Shown here: positions 1-8,279 of the stretch, one piece after another
Position numbering within the stretch: the stretch's first letter is position 1
Layout of the letters: the number at the start of each line of letters is the position of its first letter
Assembly: GCA_041660405.1 (NCBI GenBank)
Contig: JBAZWL010000023.1
Coordinates: forward strand, 1-64,000
Length of the DNA stretch: 64,000 bases
DNA from: Taibaiella sp041660405
Lineage (GTDB): Bacteria > Bacteroidota > Bacteroidia > Chitinophagales > Chitinophagaceae
Reading direction: 5' to 3'
Position numbers and translations under genes: made by a program
The notes under the pieces: model-generated
The model's input: only the letters and a program-made list of their open reading frames with translations
The model's database searches: none
What the model was told of the DNA's origin: nothing

Positions 1-371
1 TAGTGTCCAACGGTGCTTATAAAATCAATGTTGCTTTGGCAGGTAATGCTACTACTTTAAACAATACTACTGCAGGTGTAAGTGGCATCACAGCTATCCC
101 TGTAGATAAAATATACCTTGCTGTTTCTAACCCACGCCAGATCATTTCAGGCTCTACAGCACCAAGTGCTACTTTCCAGACTACCGGTCAGAACCTGATC
201 AATACCAATACCAGCCTTATTGCTACTCCTGCCAGTGCAGGTAACGGTACAGCAGGTACTTCAGGTACACAATATGATGTTACTTACACACTGGCAAACT
301 ATGCTAACGTAGCAAGTCTTGCAGTAGGTACATTCACCGGTACTGTAGTGTACACTATTACTGATCTTTAA
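1..371 (+). CDS. Pilin-like surface subunit, C-terminal part (cut by window edge)
   Basis: The frame is open to the left edge, so only the last ~122 residues are seen and the true start lies outside. The protein is rich in Thr, Ala, Asn and Gly, lacks Cys, and has alternating hydrophobic residues typical of an all-beta secreted subunit. Its last strand (GTFTGTVVYTI) closely matches the end of the next gene product (GTYSGTVVYTI), and the internal PVDKIYL segment resembles PVSKVQL in the two-domain adhesin at 2184-3266. I infer a major subunit of the chaperone/usher-like locus that continues to 6096. The signal peptide is not visible. Function beyond 'subunit' is inference from position and the shared C-terminal strand. 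Confidence 0.7.
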   Translation, partial: VSNGAYKINVALAGNATTLNNTTAGVSGITAIPVDKIYLAVSNPRQIISGSTAPSATFQTTGQNLINTNTSLIATPASAGNGTAGTSGTQYDVTYTLANYANVASLAVGTFTGTVVYTITDL

Positions 372-398
372 TAATCAATGCAGTAAAAATCCACGCAC

Positions 399-449
399 TT
401 TTTTGAGATATTGTTTGATAATAAAAATATTAAGTAGTATCTCAAAAAA
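399..449. terminator. Inverted repeat after the first subunit gene, possible terminator
   Basis: TTTTTTGAGATA (399-410) and TATCTCAAAAAA (438-449) are a perfect 12-bp inverted repeat with a 27-nt AT-rich loop. It starts 27 nt after the stop of the first subunit gene. Terminal A/T runs on both arms would fit a bidirectional terminator, or a hairpin limiting read-through from a highly expressed subunit into the downstream genes. The long loop makes it weaker than a classical terminator. Confidence 0.4.
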
Positions 450-580
450 ATCGAGGATTTAAGTAAAAAATTGATTTTAAGTTCTTTATGTAATTTCTGA
501 TTTTTTTCCTTTTGTTAACAAATCGTTTTGTATTAATAAAAGGGAAATTTTGGAAAAAAATTATATCAAATACTATCTTT

Positions 581-609
581 TTTGAGGTTTTATTATTAGC
601 TTTAGTTTG
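581..609 (+). promoter_or_regulatory. Candidate Bacteroidota-type promoter for the 665-6096 genes
   Basis: TTTG at 581-584 and TTAGTTTG at 602-609, 17 nt apart, resemble the Bacteroidota -33 TTTG and -7 TAnnTTTG elements, with one mismatch in the -7 box. Transcription would start near 616, giving a leader of about 50 nt that contains the hairpin at 612-632. Pattern match only. Confidence 0.35.
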
Positions 610-611
610 AG

Positions 612-632
612 CAGAAAGTGAAACACTTTCTG
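612..632 (+). promoter_or_regulatory. Perfect 9-bp inverted repeat in the leader of the 665 gene
   Basis: CAGAAAGTG (612-620), AAA, CACTTTCTG (624-632) form a perfect hairpin or operator 33 nt before the ATG at 665. It lies at or just after the predicted transcription start. No U-tract follows, so it is not a terminator. An operator or mRNA-stabilising leader hairpin are the two simple readings. Confidence 0.45.
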
Positions 633-664
633 ATTCATACCAAACGACTAAAACCGCTTAGAAG

Positions 665-1201
665 ATGAAAAGGATTTTTCTTTTTATGGTAGGCCTGATT
701 TTTTTTGCACTGCCTCATTTACTGTTTGCTCAGCCTAATAGTGCTTCAGTAAGGCTTAATATTGTTCTTTCACAGGTACAAAGTCTTACCGTTAACGAAT
801 CACAAAGCCAGGTAGATCTCAACTTTTCCCGGAAAGAAGATTTTAAAAACGGAGTAAATGTCAATGAGCGCAATCATCTTAACGTGTTTAGTTCGGGTCG
901 GTTTGTGGTAAAGGTGAGTACTCAAGGCAATTTTATTGGTACAGATAATAAAACAATTCCGGCATCAACAGTTGCAATCACACCAATGGCAACCGGAGGT
1001 GTAACACAAATACCAGGAATGGTTACCGGAAACCAGGTGAAACTTTCTCCAAGAGAAGCTAAAACCATTATCAAATCACCCACACATGGTACTATTGCCA
1101 CATCTTTTGATGTGATGTATCATGCATCAGGAACAGGATACGCCATGCTGGACAATGGTACTTACAGCGGAACTGTAGTATATACCATAGAAGTAGAATA
1201 A
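665..1201 (+). CDS. Secreted pilin-like minor subunit
   Basis: A 178-residue protein with a clear signal peptide (Lys-Arg start, hydrophobic core, cleavage after LLFAQ near residue 22). The mature part is predicted all-beta without Cys and ends in the strand GTYSGTVVYTI shared with the preceding subunit. Segment RFVVKVSTQGNF corresponds to YQVKVQTLSNYF in the adhesin at 2184-3266, so these three proteins appear to share one fold. It resembles DUF4402-type subunits in plan but I cannot assign it to that family by eye. Its position just before the chaperone suggests a minor or initiating subunit. ATG start supported by the signal peptide. Confidence 0.75.
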   Translation: MKRIFLFMVGLIFFALPHLLFAQPNSASVRLNIVLSQVQSLTVNESQSQVDLNFSRKEDFKNGVNVNERNHLNVFSSGRFVVKVSTQGNFIGTDNKTIPASTVAITPMATGGVTQIPGMVTGNQVKLSPREAKTIIKSPTHGTIATSFDVMYHASGTGYAMLDNGTYSGTVVYTIEVE

Positions 1202-1319
1202 GTATATTTCGTTTACTCAATATAATTCAGTATCCAGTAATTCTCATTGAACCAAAACATAACCAAACCAATGCCGTGTCGCAAGTATAACAACTTTGTG
1301 GCCGGAATGGAAAGCTATT

Positions 1320-2126
1320 ATGAAGAACCAGATTTTAAAAGCCTGCCTTATCGCCACTATAATTTTCTTAGGCTATATTCAGGTAAACGCACAGGCAGGA
1401 ATCACTGCATCTCCCACAAGACTTTACTTCAAGCCAGGTAACAAACAGGAACAAACTGTAATGGTTACTAACCCACATAAAGACAAAGCGCTTGAAGTGG
1501 GCGTTGCTATAAGCGATTGGGGGTATGATTCTCTTGGAAATAATTTATCTTATGAAGCAGGCACGCTTCCTTTTTCCTGTGCTAAGAATGTAAAGGTTTT
1601 ACCAGGGTCTTATTTTACCCTTTCTCCGGGTGAGACTAAAGAATTGAGTATAACAGTAGCAGGTGTGCCGGATGATAAAAATATTCCGGTAAGAACAGCT
1701 ATGCTATATCTCACACAGCTTAATCCTGGAGATGCCAAAGCTGAAAACGGTGCCGCCATTAAAGTAACAGTACGCATGGGTATTAAGATATATTATACCA
1801 CAAATGCTACCGGTAAACCTAATGTAGAGATCAGCAATTTTATTACCCGACAGGAAGAAGGTAAAATTAATGGCATGAAGCTATACGTGGATAATAACGG
1901 TGATATGTGGTTGAATGGAAATATCCATTACGATTTGCTTAATAAAGAAACAGGAAAAAAATACAAGATTCCAGCTATTGAATTCTATTCTTTGCCAGGC
2001 GATAAAAGAATGTTTGAAAGTGAACTGCCACCTACAATGGAAAAAGGAAAATATACTGCTACAGCAATTGTGAATTATGGCAGCAATGATGAATTGAAAA
2101 TTGCTGAACTGGATTTCACTTATTAA
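1320..2126 (+). CDS. PapD-like periplasmic pilus chaperone
   Basis: A signal peptide (cleavage after VNAQ, about residue 24) is followed by an Ig-like domain starting ITASPTRLYFKPGNKQEQTVMV, the usual first strands of fimbrial chaperones, then LSPGETKELSITVAG, matching the 'PGE' loop before the strand that donates to subunits. The C-terminal half (IHYDLLNKETGKKYKIP onward) fits a second Ig domain. About 268 residues, normal for the family. The frame opens upstream at a TTG (1296), but the ATG at 1320 gives a proper signal peptide. Expected role: folding and escorting the subunits encoded on both sides to the barrel at 3289-6096. Confidence 0.75.
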   Translation: MKNQILKACLIATIIFLGYIQVNAQAGITASPTRLYFKPGNKQEQTVMVTNPHKDKALEVGVAISDWGYDSLGNNLSYEAGTLPFSCAKNVKVLPGSYFTLSPGETKELSITVAGVPDDKNIPVRTAMLYLTQLNPGDAKAENGAAIKVTVRMGIKIYYTTNATGKPNVEISNFITRQEEGKINGMKLYVDNNGDMWLNGNIHYDLLNKETGKKYKIPAIEFYSLPGDKRMFESELPPTMEKGKYTATAIVNYGSNDELKIAELDFTY

Positions 2127-2183
2127 TTCCCATAGATAAATTTTCAGCAGAAATTGAATAATTTTTATAAACTGTATTACCCG

Positions 2184-3266
2184 ATGCTTTGCAAAATAAC
2201 TTTTTGCATCCTGCTTTTTATTGTACCGGTTGCGCATCAGGTAAAGGCACAAACTATAACTGCCGGTGGACAAAGTTATATGTCCATAGGGGATACTTCT
2301 ATACTTGTAAATGGAGCCACATTTACAAACAACATGAGAGTACAATTTAATGGTGGAAGCAATACTGTGCCTAATTGGAAACTTACTGTTCAACCGCTTA
2401 CAGCCTACTTTACAGCACAGCAAAGCAGTGCTGGTGACGTCGCCCAATTTGGCTATGGACCTAATTGGCCTATTCAATATTTTTCTATGAAATTGAATCC
2501 GGGAGCTTCTCAGAATTCATGGAGTAATCCTAATTCTGTAAGTGCTATAGGTGCTGTTACTACCGTAGTACCTTTATCTTCTTCGGAAATTACGCTTGTA
2601 GAAAAATCAGACTACAAGATCATAGCGAGCGATTATTTTGCCTTATCATACGACCTTATTCTAAACGGAAGTCGCCAGCTGTTAAACTTGCATCGTGATA
2701 ACTATGTTGTAGTGATGCGTTTTAGATTGTACAGTAATTCCGGGACTTTAATAAGCCAGATGGACTATAGTCATCAGATTGGTTTGTGGCCGGGATGGAT
2801 GCATCTTCCGCAATCCACTACCCCTCAAATATCGAATGGAATTCTGTTGCAAAATGGAGGCAATAATGTTACGCTTAATTTTGGAGCAAGCGCAGCAGCT
2901 TATGCGACCGGTGTTGAATCTATTTTAAATAACAGCCTACAGGTTTCTTCATCTGATGGGCAATACCAGGTTAAGGTTCAGACTTTGTCCAACTATTTTA
3001 CCAGATCAGGTGCAACCTCAACGGTACCTGTATCTAAAGTTCAACTAACCGCAACGCCGGTGAGCTCATCCGTGGTCAGCACATTTAATCCTGTAAATCT
3101 TTCCACCACTTCAAATACCTTAATTACAAATAACGGATCAGCAGGGGTTGTGAATAATTATAACCTCAAATACAGCACCAAGCAAAACAGCAATCAGAAT
3201 GCTTTCATGAACATTGCCGAAGGTAATTATGAAACGCAGATCACCTTTATTATGAATCCCCTTTAA
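2184..3266 (+). CDS. Two-domain secreted adhesin, candidate pilus tip
   Basis: A signal peptide (MLCKITFCILLFIVP..., cleavage after VKAQ) precedes ~337 mature residues. The first half (residues ~24-200) contains aromatic-rich segments such as FGYGPNWPIQYF and GLWPGWMHLP not seen in the other subunits. The second half (from about residue 255) repeats the subunit pattern: YQVKVQTLSNYF, PVSKVQLTATP, and a final strand GNYETQITFIMN. A unique N-terminal domain plus a pilin-like C-terminal domain is the known plan of chaperone-usher tip adhesins; applying it here is inference. A TTG start at 2154 would add ten residues; I chose the ATG. Confidence 0.6.
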   Translation: MLCKITFCILLFIVPVAHQVKAQTITAGGQSYMSIGDTSILVNGATFTNNMRVQFNGGSNTVPNWKLTVQPLTAYFTAQQSSAGDVAQFGYGPNWPIQYFSMKLNPGASQNSWSNPNSVSAIGAVTTVVPLSSSEITLVEKSDYKIIASDYFALSYDLILNGSRQLLNLHRDNYVVVMRFRLYSNSGTLISQMDYSHQIGLWPGWMHLPQSTTPQISNGILLQNGGNNVTLNFGASAAAYATGVESILNNSLQVSSSDGQYQVKVQTLSNYFTRSGATSTVPVSKVQLTATPVSSSVVSTFNPVNLSTTSNTLITNNGSAGVVNNYNLKYSTKQNSNQNAFMNIAEGNYETQITFIMNPL

Positions 3267-3288
3267 TCGCTAATATTTTCAATTTACC

Positions 3289-6096
3289 ATGTCCGTGCCT
3301 TGCCTCAAAAAGGTGGCTTCATTGCATTTCCTTTTGCCATTACTATTCATGTGTTTCATAGCTCCGAAGAGTTATGCACAGGAGCGTGGCAAAGTAAGAG
3401 TGCAGTTGATGGACAGCATCCTGGATGTAAGCAATGAAGAGCTAAAGGACGTAACAATCAAAATTGAAAATCAGGGAACGGAAACCTTTCGCGGAACATT
3501 GCACCTATACTGTGGTAAAGGAGCGAAAGTAGCCACCAAACAAGATGTACCTGTGGTGGTGGAAGCCGGGAAAAGCCTTTTTATACCGGCAAAAGTTTAT
3601 ATAGGTGCTACTACACTTGAAGGCAATATTCCTTATAGTGCGCAGCTTTTTGATGTGCGCAACACACGTATTGGCGAAGCTTTCGCAAAATTACACCTTG
3701 TTGCCAGCCGAAACATGCGGGCCTCACTTAACGAACATGAACTTATCATGCATTCGGTAGGAAGCACGTTACAGGTACCTGTGCTGGTGAGTAACAGAGG
3801 TAACAAAACGCAGGAAGTAAACATTGTTATCTCTTACCCTGTGGAGTTGCAAGATAAAACCAACAGGTCTGTTAAGCTGGAAGTACCACCTTTTAAAGAT
3901 ACACTCATCTACTTTAGCCGGAAGGTGAGCCGTAGTATGATGAACATGGAATACCTTGATATTTCTGTTTATGGGGTGTACAACAGTGGTGATTATTTTG
4001 GCATTACATCTGCTTCAATTCAAAGCCTGAAAAGCTTTAAAAAATTCGGAAGAAGAAGAGCTAATAGTTCGTCGCAGTCGACGACCAACTTCGTCTCCAT
4101 CGGAACACAAAATTCATTCACAGATAATCAATCTTACTTTCTGCAGACCAAAGGCAACTACGCAATCAGGAACGGGAATGTGTCCTTTAGCTTCAATATG
4201 TTTAAATGGAAAGCACAAGGCATGCCTACATTGATTAACGATACCTGGCTTGGATTTGAATATAAAGGTATAGGTATAAAAGTAGGAAACATAACACAAA
4301 ACGGAGAGTTGAGTTATAATGGAAGAGGAGCTGAAATGTACTACTACACTGATTCTTCCAGGCGTAATAAAATATATGCCGGCTATCTTGATAAATCGTT
4401 TAATCTGATTAATAGCCAATATGGCAATGCCAGCTATGGCAGGGCAGCCTGGGCCGGAATGATTCAGCAATATGGGGATGTGAGGAATAATACTTCCGTT
4501 TCTTACGATGAAGATAATTTTGTACAGTCCAAAAGTGTGCTTGTTGTGAACGAAGCAACTATGCAAATGAGCGACTTGTTTTTTGCTGGTGTGAAAGCAG
4601 GCTTAGCCAGTAGTGCATCTTCCGGTGAACAGAAAGAGAAACATGAATCCTTTAGCGCTGGTGCAAGTTTCAATGGCAATATTTCAAAATCATTATCTGT
4701 AAGCAGTGATAATGTTTATGCTTCGGGTTATTACCCCGGGACAAGAAGAGGCACACTTTCCCTCAACGAAAAAATTAACCTCAGGTTAGATAAAACAACA
4801 CTTAGTGCCGGGTACATGTATAATTATATGAATCCCAAGTATTTCCTTATCGGAGGCACTACTTTCAGAAATGATAGCAAGAGCCAAACGGCGGATATAT
4901 CGGCTGCAAGGTCGTTTGGTGGATTTAGCCTTTCCATTGCCCCACAATATTACCAGGAAGAAGGTAACTGGTATCTGGGTGGAAACGTTACACGGGGAAG
5001 TATGAAATCTTTTCGTTTAAGCACTTCAGCTTCTTATGCTAATGTTGCTATCAGGCAAAATGTTTTGTTACGTATGGACGTTGGCCAGTACACTACAAAC
5101 TTTAATACAAAAAGCAAATGGCAGTTCAGAGCCAACTTTTCTTATAGCTTTAATTTTTTCCGTCTTACTGCTAATGTACAACGGGGTAATTTTTATTTAT
5201 CGGAAGCTTTCCAGGAATATGCTGGTGGACAAAGTAAGTTACGGGTAAATATTTCGCCTTCAGTAACCGGTAGTTTTTTTAATAATAGATTGAAAGCTGA
5301 TGCAGGTTTAACCTACTATAAGGACTTCTTTGTAAGCAGCGTATTATACAATGCCAGCCTGAATTGTAATCTCGGAACTACGAGAGTGTTTGCTTCTATG
5401 CAGTATAATACTTTTGCGTCCTCTTCTACATACCGTAATCTTCAATTTGGTCTTACACAACTTTTGCCACAGTCGGGTAAAAGCGCGTTAAACAATAAAG
5501 GGGAGATAGATCTGTTTGTATTCTATGATCTTAACGGTAACGGAAGCTACGACGGTAAAGATTCCGTTGCTGGTGGCTATCTTGCATCTGTCGGAAAAAT
5601 ATTGTTGATAACCAATAAAGCCGGACGTATTGTTTACAGCAAATTACCGGCTGCAGATTACAGAATATTTTTCCCTACTCAGAAAGGTTGGTATGGACCA
5701 GATCAGTTTGTAGTATTGAAGGATAGAGAAGAAGTGAGCTTACAGATTCCATTAAGGCAAACGGGTACAGTATCCGGTAAAATTGCGTATGAGTTTGATG
5801 AGTTACTTAGCTACTCCACTTTGAAAGAACTTGCCGGACAAACCATAACAGCTACTAACGAAGAAGGTAAAACATTTGAAGGAAAGACAGATGATAACGG
5901 GCAATTCATGTTATATCTTCCAACTGGAAAATACACCGTGACCGTAAGTAGTGCATCTTCTCAGATAGCTGTAATCCCTATTGGAAATAATCATCAGCCA
6001 TTGGTAGTGAAACCGGGAGAGATCATTAATGGGGTAGATTTTACCTTGAAAGTAAAGCAGCGAAAAATAGAGATTAAAAAATTCGGACAAAATTAA
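3289..6096 (+). CDS. Outer-membrane usher-like beta-barrel with N-terminal Ig-like domains
   Basis: 935 residues with a signal peptide (cleavage after SYAQ, residue 30). Residues ~31-240 look like two Ig-like domains, then ~residues 275-740 are a long series of short amphipathic strands typical of an outer-membrane barrel. The C-terminal ~190 residues hold FYDLNGNGSYDGKDS, matching the LDINGNEHRDEGE motif near the end of the canonical usher at 39008-41695, and a carboxypeptidase-regulatory-like Ig domain (GTVSGKIAYEF). It lacks the recognisable usher N-terminal and plug region of that paralogue. Last gene of the locus, 22 nt after the adhesin. Role as exporter/assembly platform is inferred from position and the shared C-terminus. 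Confidence 0.6.
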   Translation: MSVPCLKKVASLHFLLPLLFMCFIAPKSYAQERGKVRVQLMDSILDVSNEELKDVTIKIENQGTETFRGTLHLYCGKGAKVATKQDVPVVVEAGKSLFIPAKVYIGATTLEGNIPYSAQLFDVRNTRIGEAFAKLHLVASRNMRASLNEHELIMHSVGSTLQVPVLVSNRGNKTQEVNIVISYPVELQDKTNRSVKLEVPPFKDTLIYFSRKVSRSMMNMEYLDISVYGVYNSGDYFGITSASIQSLKSFKKFGRRRANSSSQSTTNFVSIGTQNSFTDNQSYFLQTKGNYAIRNGNVSFSFNMFKWKAQGMPTLINDTWLGFEYKGIGIKVGNITQNGELSYNGRGAEMYYYTDSSRRNKIYAGYLDKSFNLINSQYGNASYGRAAWAGMIQQYGDVRNNTSVSYDEDNFVQSKSVLVVNEATMQMSDLFFAGVKAGLASSASSGEQKEKHESFSAGASFNGNISKSLSVSSDNVYASGYYPGTRRGTLSLNEKINLRLDKTTLSAGYMYNYMNPKYFLIGGTTFRNDSKSQTADISAARSFGGFSLSIAPQYYQEEGNWYLGGNVTRGSMKSFRLSTSASYANVAIRQNVLLRMDVGQYTTNFNTKSKWQFRANFSYSFNFFRLTANVQRGNFYLSEAFQEYAGGQSKLRVNISPSVTGSFFNNRLKADAGLTYYKDFFVSSVLYNASLNCNLGTTRVFASMQYNTFASSSTYRNLQFGLTQLLPQSGKSALNNKGEIDLFVFYDLNGNGSYDGKDSVAGGYLASVGKILLITNKAGRIVYSKLPAADYRIFFPTQKGWYGPDQFVVLKDREEVSLQIPLRQTGTVSGKIAYEFDELLSYSTLKELAGQTITATNEEGKTFEGKTDDNGQFMLYLPTGKYTVTVSSASSQIAVIPIGNNHQPLVVKPGEIINGVDFTLKVKQRKIEIKKFGQN

Positions 6097-6132
6097 AATC
6101 AGAGCCACTATTATAATGACTCCGATTTTTTA
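6095..6132 (+). terminator. Rho-independent terminator after the first pilus-like locus
   Basis: AAAATCAGAG (6095-6104) pairs with CTCCGATTTT (6120-6129) with one mismatch and is followed by T residues. It overlaps the usher-like stop codon, so it closes that transcription unit. Confidence 0.6.
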
Positions 6133-6149
6133 TAACTGAATTTCTAAAA

Positions 6150-6569
6150 TTACTTTTCCAGATCGGCGTAGTTCTTCTTTATTACATCCCAATATTCTTT
6201 GCCATAACTTACCAATATTTCTCCACCGGCAGGTATTGGTTTGGTTGATTCAATAAACACTTTTAGCCCTTCTTCCACATACACGCAATTGTTCAAAAGG
6301 CCTTTTATTTTTTTCATTCCCCTGGCGTCATTTGCATACCTGCCCAAAGATTTTTTACGCTTCGAAGCATCAATCACGTTATCGTCAGACATGTAATAGA
6401 TGTATGCATTTAAGCCTTCCTGGTGGTCAGCATTTTCCCAGGTACTTACCTTTCCGGTATATTGAATAATTCTGGCTCCTTTAGGAATAGCTACATGGGT
6501 AAATAATCCTTGTCCTGCACCTGGAATAGTGGATTCCTGTACAAAAAGTTGTTTTTCTAGTGATGGCAT
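6150..6569 (-). CDS. Small SET-domain protein, putative lysine methyltransferase
   Basis: A 139-residue protein that is essentially one SET domain. Visible motifs are GAGQGLF (about residues 17-23, SAM-binding GxG loop), RYANDARG...NNC (about 96-114, at the place of the usual NHS.xPN) and GGEILVSYGKEYW (about 116-128, at the place of the ELTYDY motif). Family knowledge: SET proteins transfer methyl groups from SAM to lysine side chains; free-standing bacterial members exist and their targets are mostly unknown. It follows YwbE by 31 nt on the same strand and probably shares its promoter. Confidence 0.85.
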   Translation of the reverse strand: MPSLEKQLFVQESTIPGAGQGLFTHVAIPKGARIIQYTGKVSTWENADHQEGLNAYIYYMSDDNVIDASKRKKSLGRYANDARGMKKIKGLLNNCVYVEEGLKVFIESTKPIPAGGEILVSYGKEYWDVIKKNYADLEK

Positions 6570-6600
6570 GAATTGCGCTGTATAATTATAAATGAAATCT

Positions 6601-6810
6601 TTATTGCTCTTCTTCTGGTATTTCGGCTACGCGTCCTATCTGCCCATCGTCCAGTCTTACTTTTATTCCCCGGGAATGAATAGGTGATGATGTAAGAATA
6701 TCTTTTACAAACCCATAAGTTATCTTACCACTTCGCTGATCTTTTTTAAGTATGATACCTACCTCCAATCCGGCGTAAATATCCTTTCTGTTTGTTCCGT
6801 CTTTACTCAT
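6601..6810 (-). CDS. ywbE: YwbE family protein (DUF2196)
   Basis: 69 residues, full family length. The sequence DIYAGLEVGIILKKDQRSG, followed by YGFVKDILTSSPIHSRGIKVRL and DGQIGRVAEI, is the characteristic YwbE pattern. It is a small soluble beta-rich protein of unknown biochemical role that is widespread in Firmicutes and Bacteroidota. First gene of a two-gene unit with the SET protein, 21 nt downstream of a consensus promoter. Confidence 0.85.
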   Translation of the reverse strand: MSKDGTNRKDIYAGLEVGIILKKDQRSGKITYGFVKDILTSSPIHSRGIKVRLDDGQIGRVAEIPEEEQ

Positions 6811-6830
6811 TAAAGTTTAAGATAAGGCAG

Positions 6831-6860
6831 CAAAGATAGTATGCTGGCTGTATCTACCAA
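6831..6860 (-). promoter_or_regulatory. Consensus Bacteroidota promoter for ywbE-SET
   Basis: On the minus strand TTG (6860-6858), a 19-nt spacer, then TATCTTTG (6838-6831) match the Bacteroidota consensus TTG-N19-TAnnTTTG exactly. Predicted start of transcription is near 6825, about 15 nt before the ywbE ATG. This is the best promoter in the window. Confidence 0.65.
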
Positions 6861-6941
6861 AACTTGAAAGAAATAAGTGTAATTCCAAACAATCATGCAT
6901 ATAAAACTGTTTAGCATAAACACACAACAATAACATTTATT

Positions 6942-7622
6942 ATGTCTGTAAACAGGTTAAAAAGATCACAGGAATTGAATGTTCCATTAGCAGAACGTAC
7001 ATTATCTATTATTACAGGTGGACTGTTATTACTACAAGCCTTCAGACCGAAGAAGGGTTTCGGCTGGTTTAGTGCATTAAGTGCCGGCTATATGTTGTAT
7101 CGTGGTTACACCGGATATTGCCCTTTATATAAAGCACTGGATAAGCCAAAGCTGGACAACCCGGTTAAAAATCTGAATATCAGAGTTACGATGTTCATCA
7201 ATAAGCCCAGAAAAGACGTTTATACTTACTGGAGAAATTTTGAGAACCTGCCTTTATTTATGACCCACTTGGAAAAGGTAACTAATCTTTCTGCTGATGA
7301 ATCTCATTGGAAGGCAAAAGTACCTGGAAATATTGCGACTATAGAATGGGATGCTAAGATTGTAAAAGAGGTACCAGGCGAACTAATTGCCTGGCAATCT
7401 TTATCTAACAGCACTATTCAGAACGCCGGAAAAGTAGAATTCAGCGATGCGGGGAAAAAAGCCACAGAAGTAAATGTGGTCATTTCTTATATCGCACCAT
7501 TAGGGCTTGCAGGCAATGCTGTAATGCAATTATTCAACAATAAAGTGGAGAAATTAATAGCATCTGATATCATGAATTTCAAGCAACATTTTGAAGACAT
7601 AAAAGTGAGTCCGGAATCTTAA
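6942..7622 (+). CDS. DUF2892-like membrane segment fused to SRPBCC (START-like) domain
   Basis: 226 residues. Residues ~15-70 contain two hydrophobic stretches around GGLLLLQAF and WFSALSAGYMLYRGYTGYCPLY, resembling the DUF2892 inner-membrane module. Residues ~80-220 form a cyclase/dehydrase-like SRPBCC domain: VTMFINKPRKDVYTYWRNFENLPLFM, then FSDAGKKATEVNVVISY. Such fusions are common in Bacteroidota near YtxH genes and are usually regarded as envelope-stress proteins, but the ligand is unknown. Divergent from ywbE; 46 nt before the YtxH gene and probably co-transcribed with it. Confidence 0.85.
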   Translation: MSVNRLKRSQELNVPLAERTLSIITGGLLLLQAFRPKKGFGWFSALSAGYMLYRGYTGYCPLYKALDKPKLDNPVKNLNIRVTMFINKPRKDVYTYWRNFENLPLFMTHLEKVTNLSADESHWKAKVPGNIATIEWDAKIVKEVPGELIAWQSLSNSTIQNAGKVEFSDAGKKATEVNVVISYIAPLGLAGNAVMQLFNNKVEKLIASDIMNFKQHFEDIKVSPES

Positions 7623-7668
7623 TCTTTTAACAGAATGATCCGAACAATTTCTGTTATTTATCCGTTCT

Positions 7669-7992
7669 ATGCAAAACGACTTTACGATGAACTACAAAAA
7701 AGCAATTACCGACCGTTTTCAAAGTAGAACAAGGCATACATCCGCATCTACGGTAGCTCTCGCACTCGTAGGTGGTATAGCAGTAGGTGCTATTGTAAGC
7801 CTGTTATTTGCTCCGCAAAAAGGAGAAGACACCAGGAACATGATTGCAGATAAAACGCGTGACCTTACTGATGGTGTAAAAGAAAAATTCAGAGCGATCA
7901 GAAACAAAGCACAGATGCATGGTAAAGAAATGGCTGATCAGATGCACAGTAATTACAATTCCGTAAAGAATGGCGCAAGTTCTGAAAGTTAA
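7669..7992 (+). CDS. YtxH domain protein
   Basis: 107 residues with one membrane segment at about residues 26-45 (TVALALVGGIAVGAIVSLLF), directly followed by APQKGEDTRNMIADKTRDL, the YtxH signature (APxxGxxTR). The remainder is a charged helix. Family members are small general-stress envelope proteins without known catalysis. A second in-frame ATG at 7687 (MNYKKAIT) is an equally possible start. A strong terminator follows at 8035-8061. Confidence 0.85.
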   Translation: MQNDFTMNYKKAITDRFQSRTRHTSASTVALALVGGIAVGAIVSLLFAPQKGEDTRNMIADKTRDLTDGVKEKFRAIRNKAQMHGKEMADQMHSNYNSVKNGASSES

Positions 7993-8034
7993 TTTCAGAG
8001 CAGCTTTTCTTTATCTTTTGTATGATAAGTGAGC

Positions 8035-8061
8035 AGGAGATCCTTCGGGGATCTCCTTTTT
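8035..8061 (+). terminator. Rho-independent terminator after the YtxH gene
   Basis: AGGAGATCC (8035-8043) pairs perfectly with GGATCTCCT (8049-8057) around a 5-nt loop, followed by TTTT. Forty-two nt downstream of the YtxH stop, ending the 6942-7992 unit. Confidence 0.85.
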
Positions 8062-8279
8062 ATTAAGTAACTAATTTATAACACGCACTTATAAACTGTA
8101 ATGTATAGCCGGGTGTATTTATTGCGAAGCCATTTGATATCTATCACTTAATGATGAAAATCGAGCATTTTGCGGCATGATAAGTACTTACGCCAAATTT
8201 TAAAATTTCTACAAAATCAGGGAAAGAAATAAAATTGGCTTGAAAGCAATGTATATTTACAAACCAAAAACACAAAACT

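Noticed and set aside
1881..2477. 198-codon open frame on the minus strand
   Set aside because: It is antisense to the well-supported chaperone and adhesin genes, crosses their junction, and its product is a Cys/Ile-rich sequence without recognisable domains.
4114..4566. 150-codon open frame on the minus strand
   Set aside because: Antisense to the usher-like barrel gene; composition (many His, Ile, Phe, Cys) is typical of an opposite-strand shadow.
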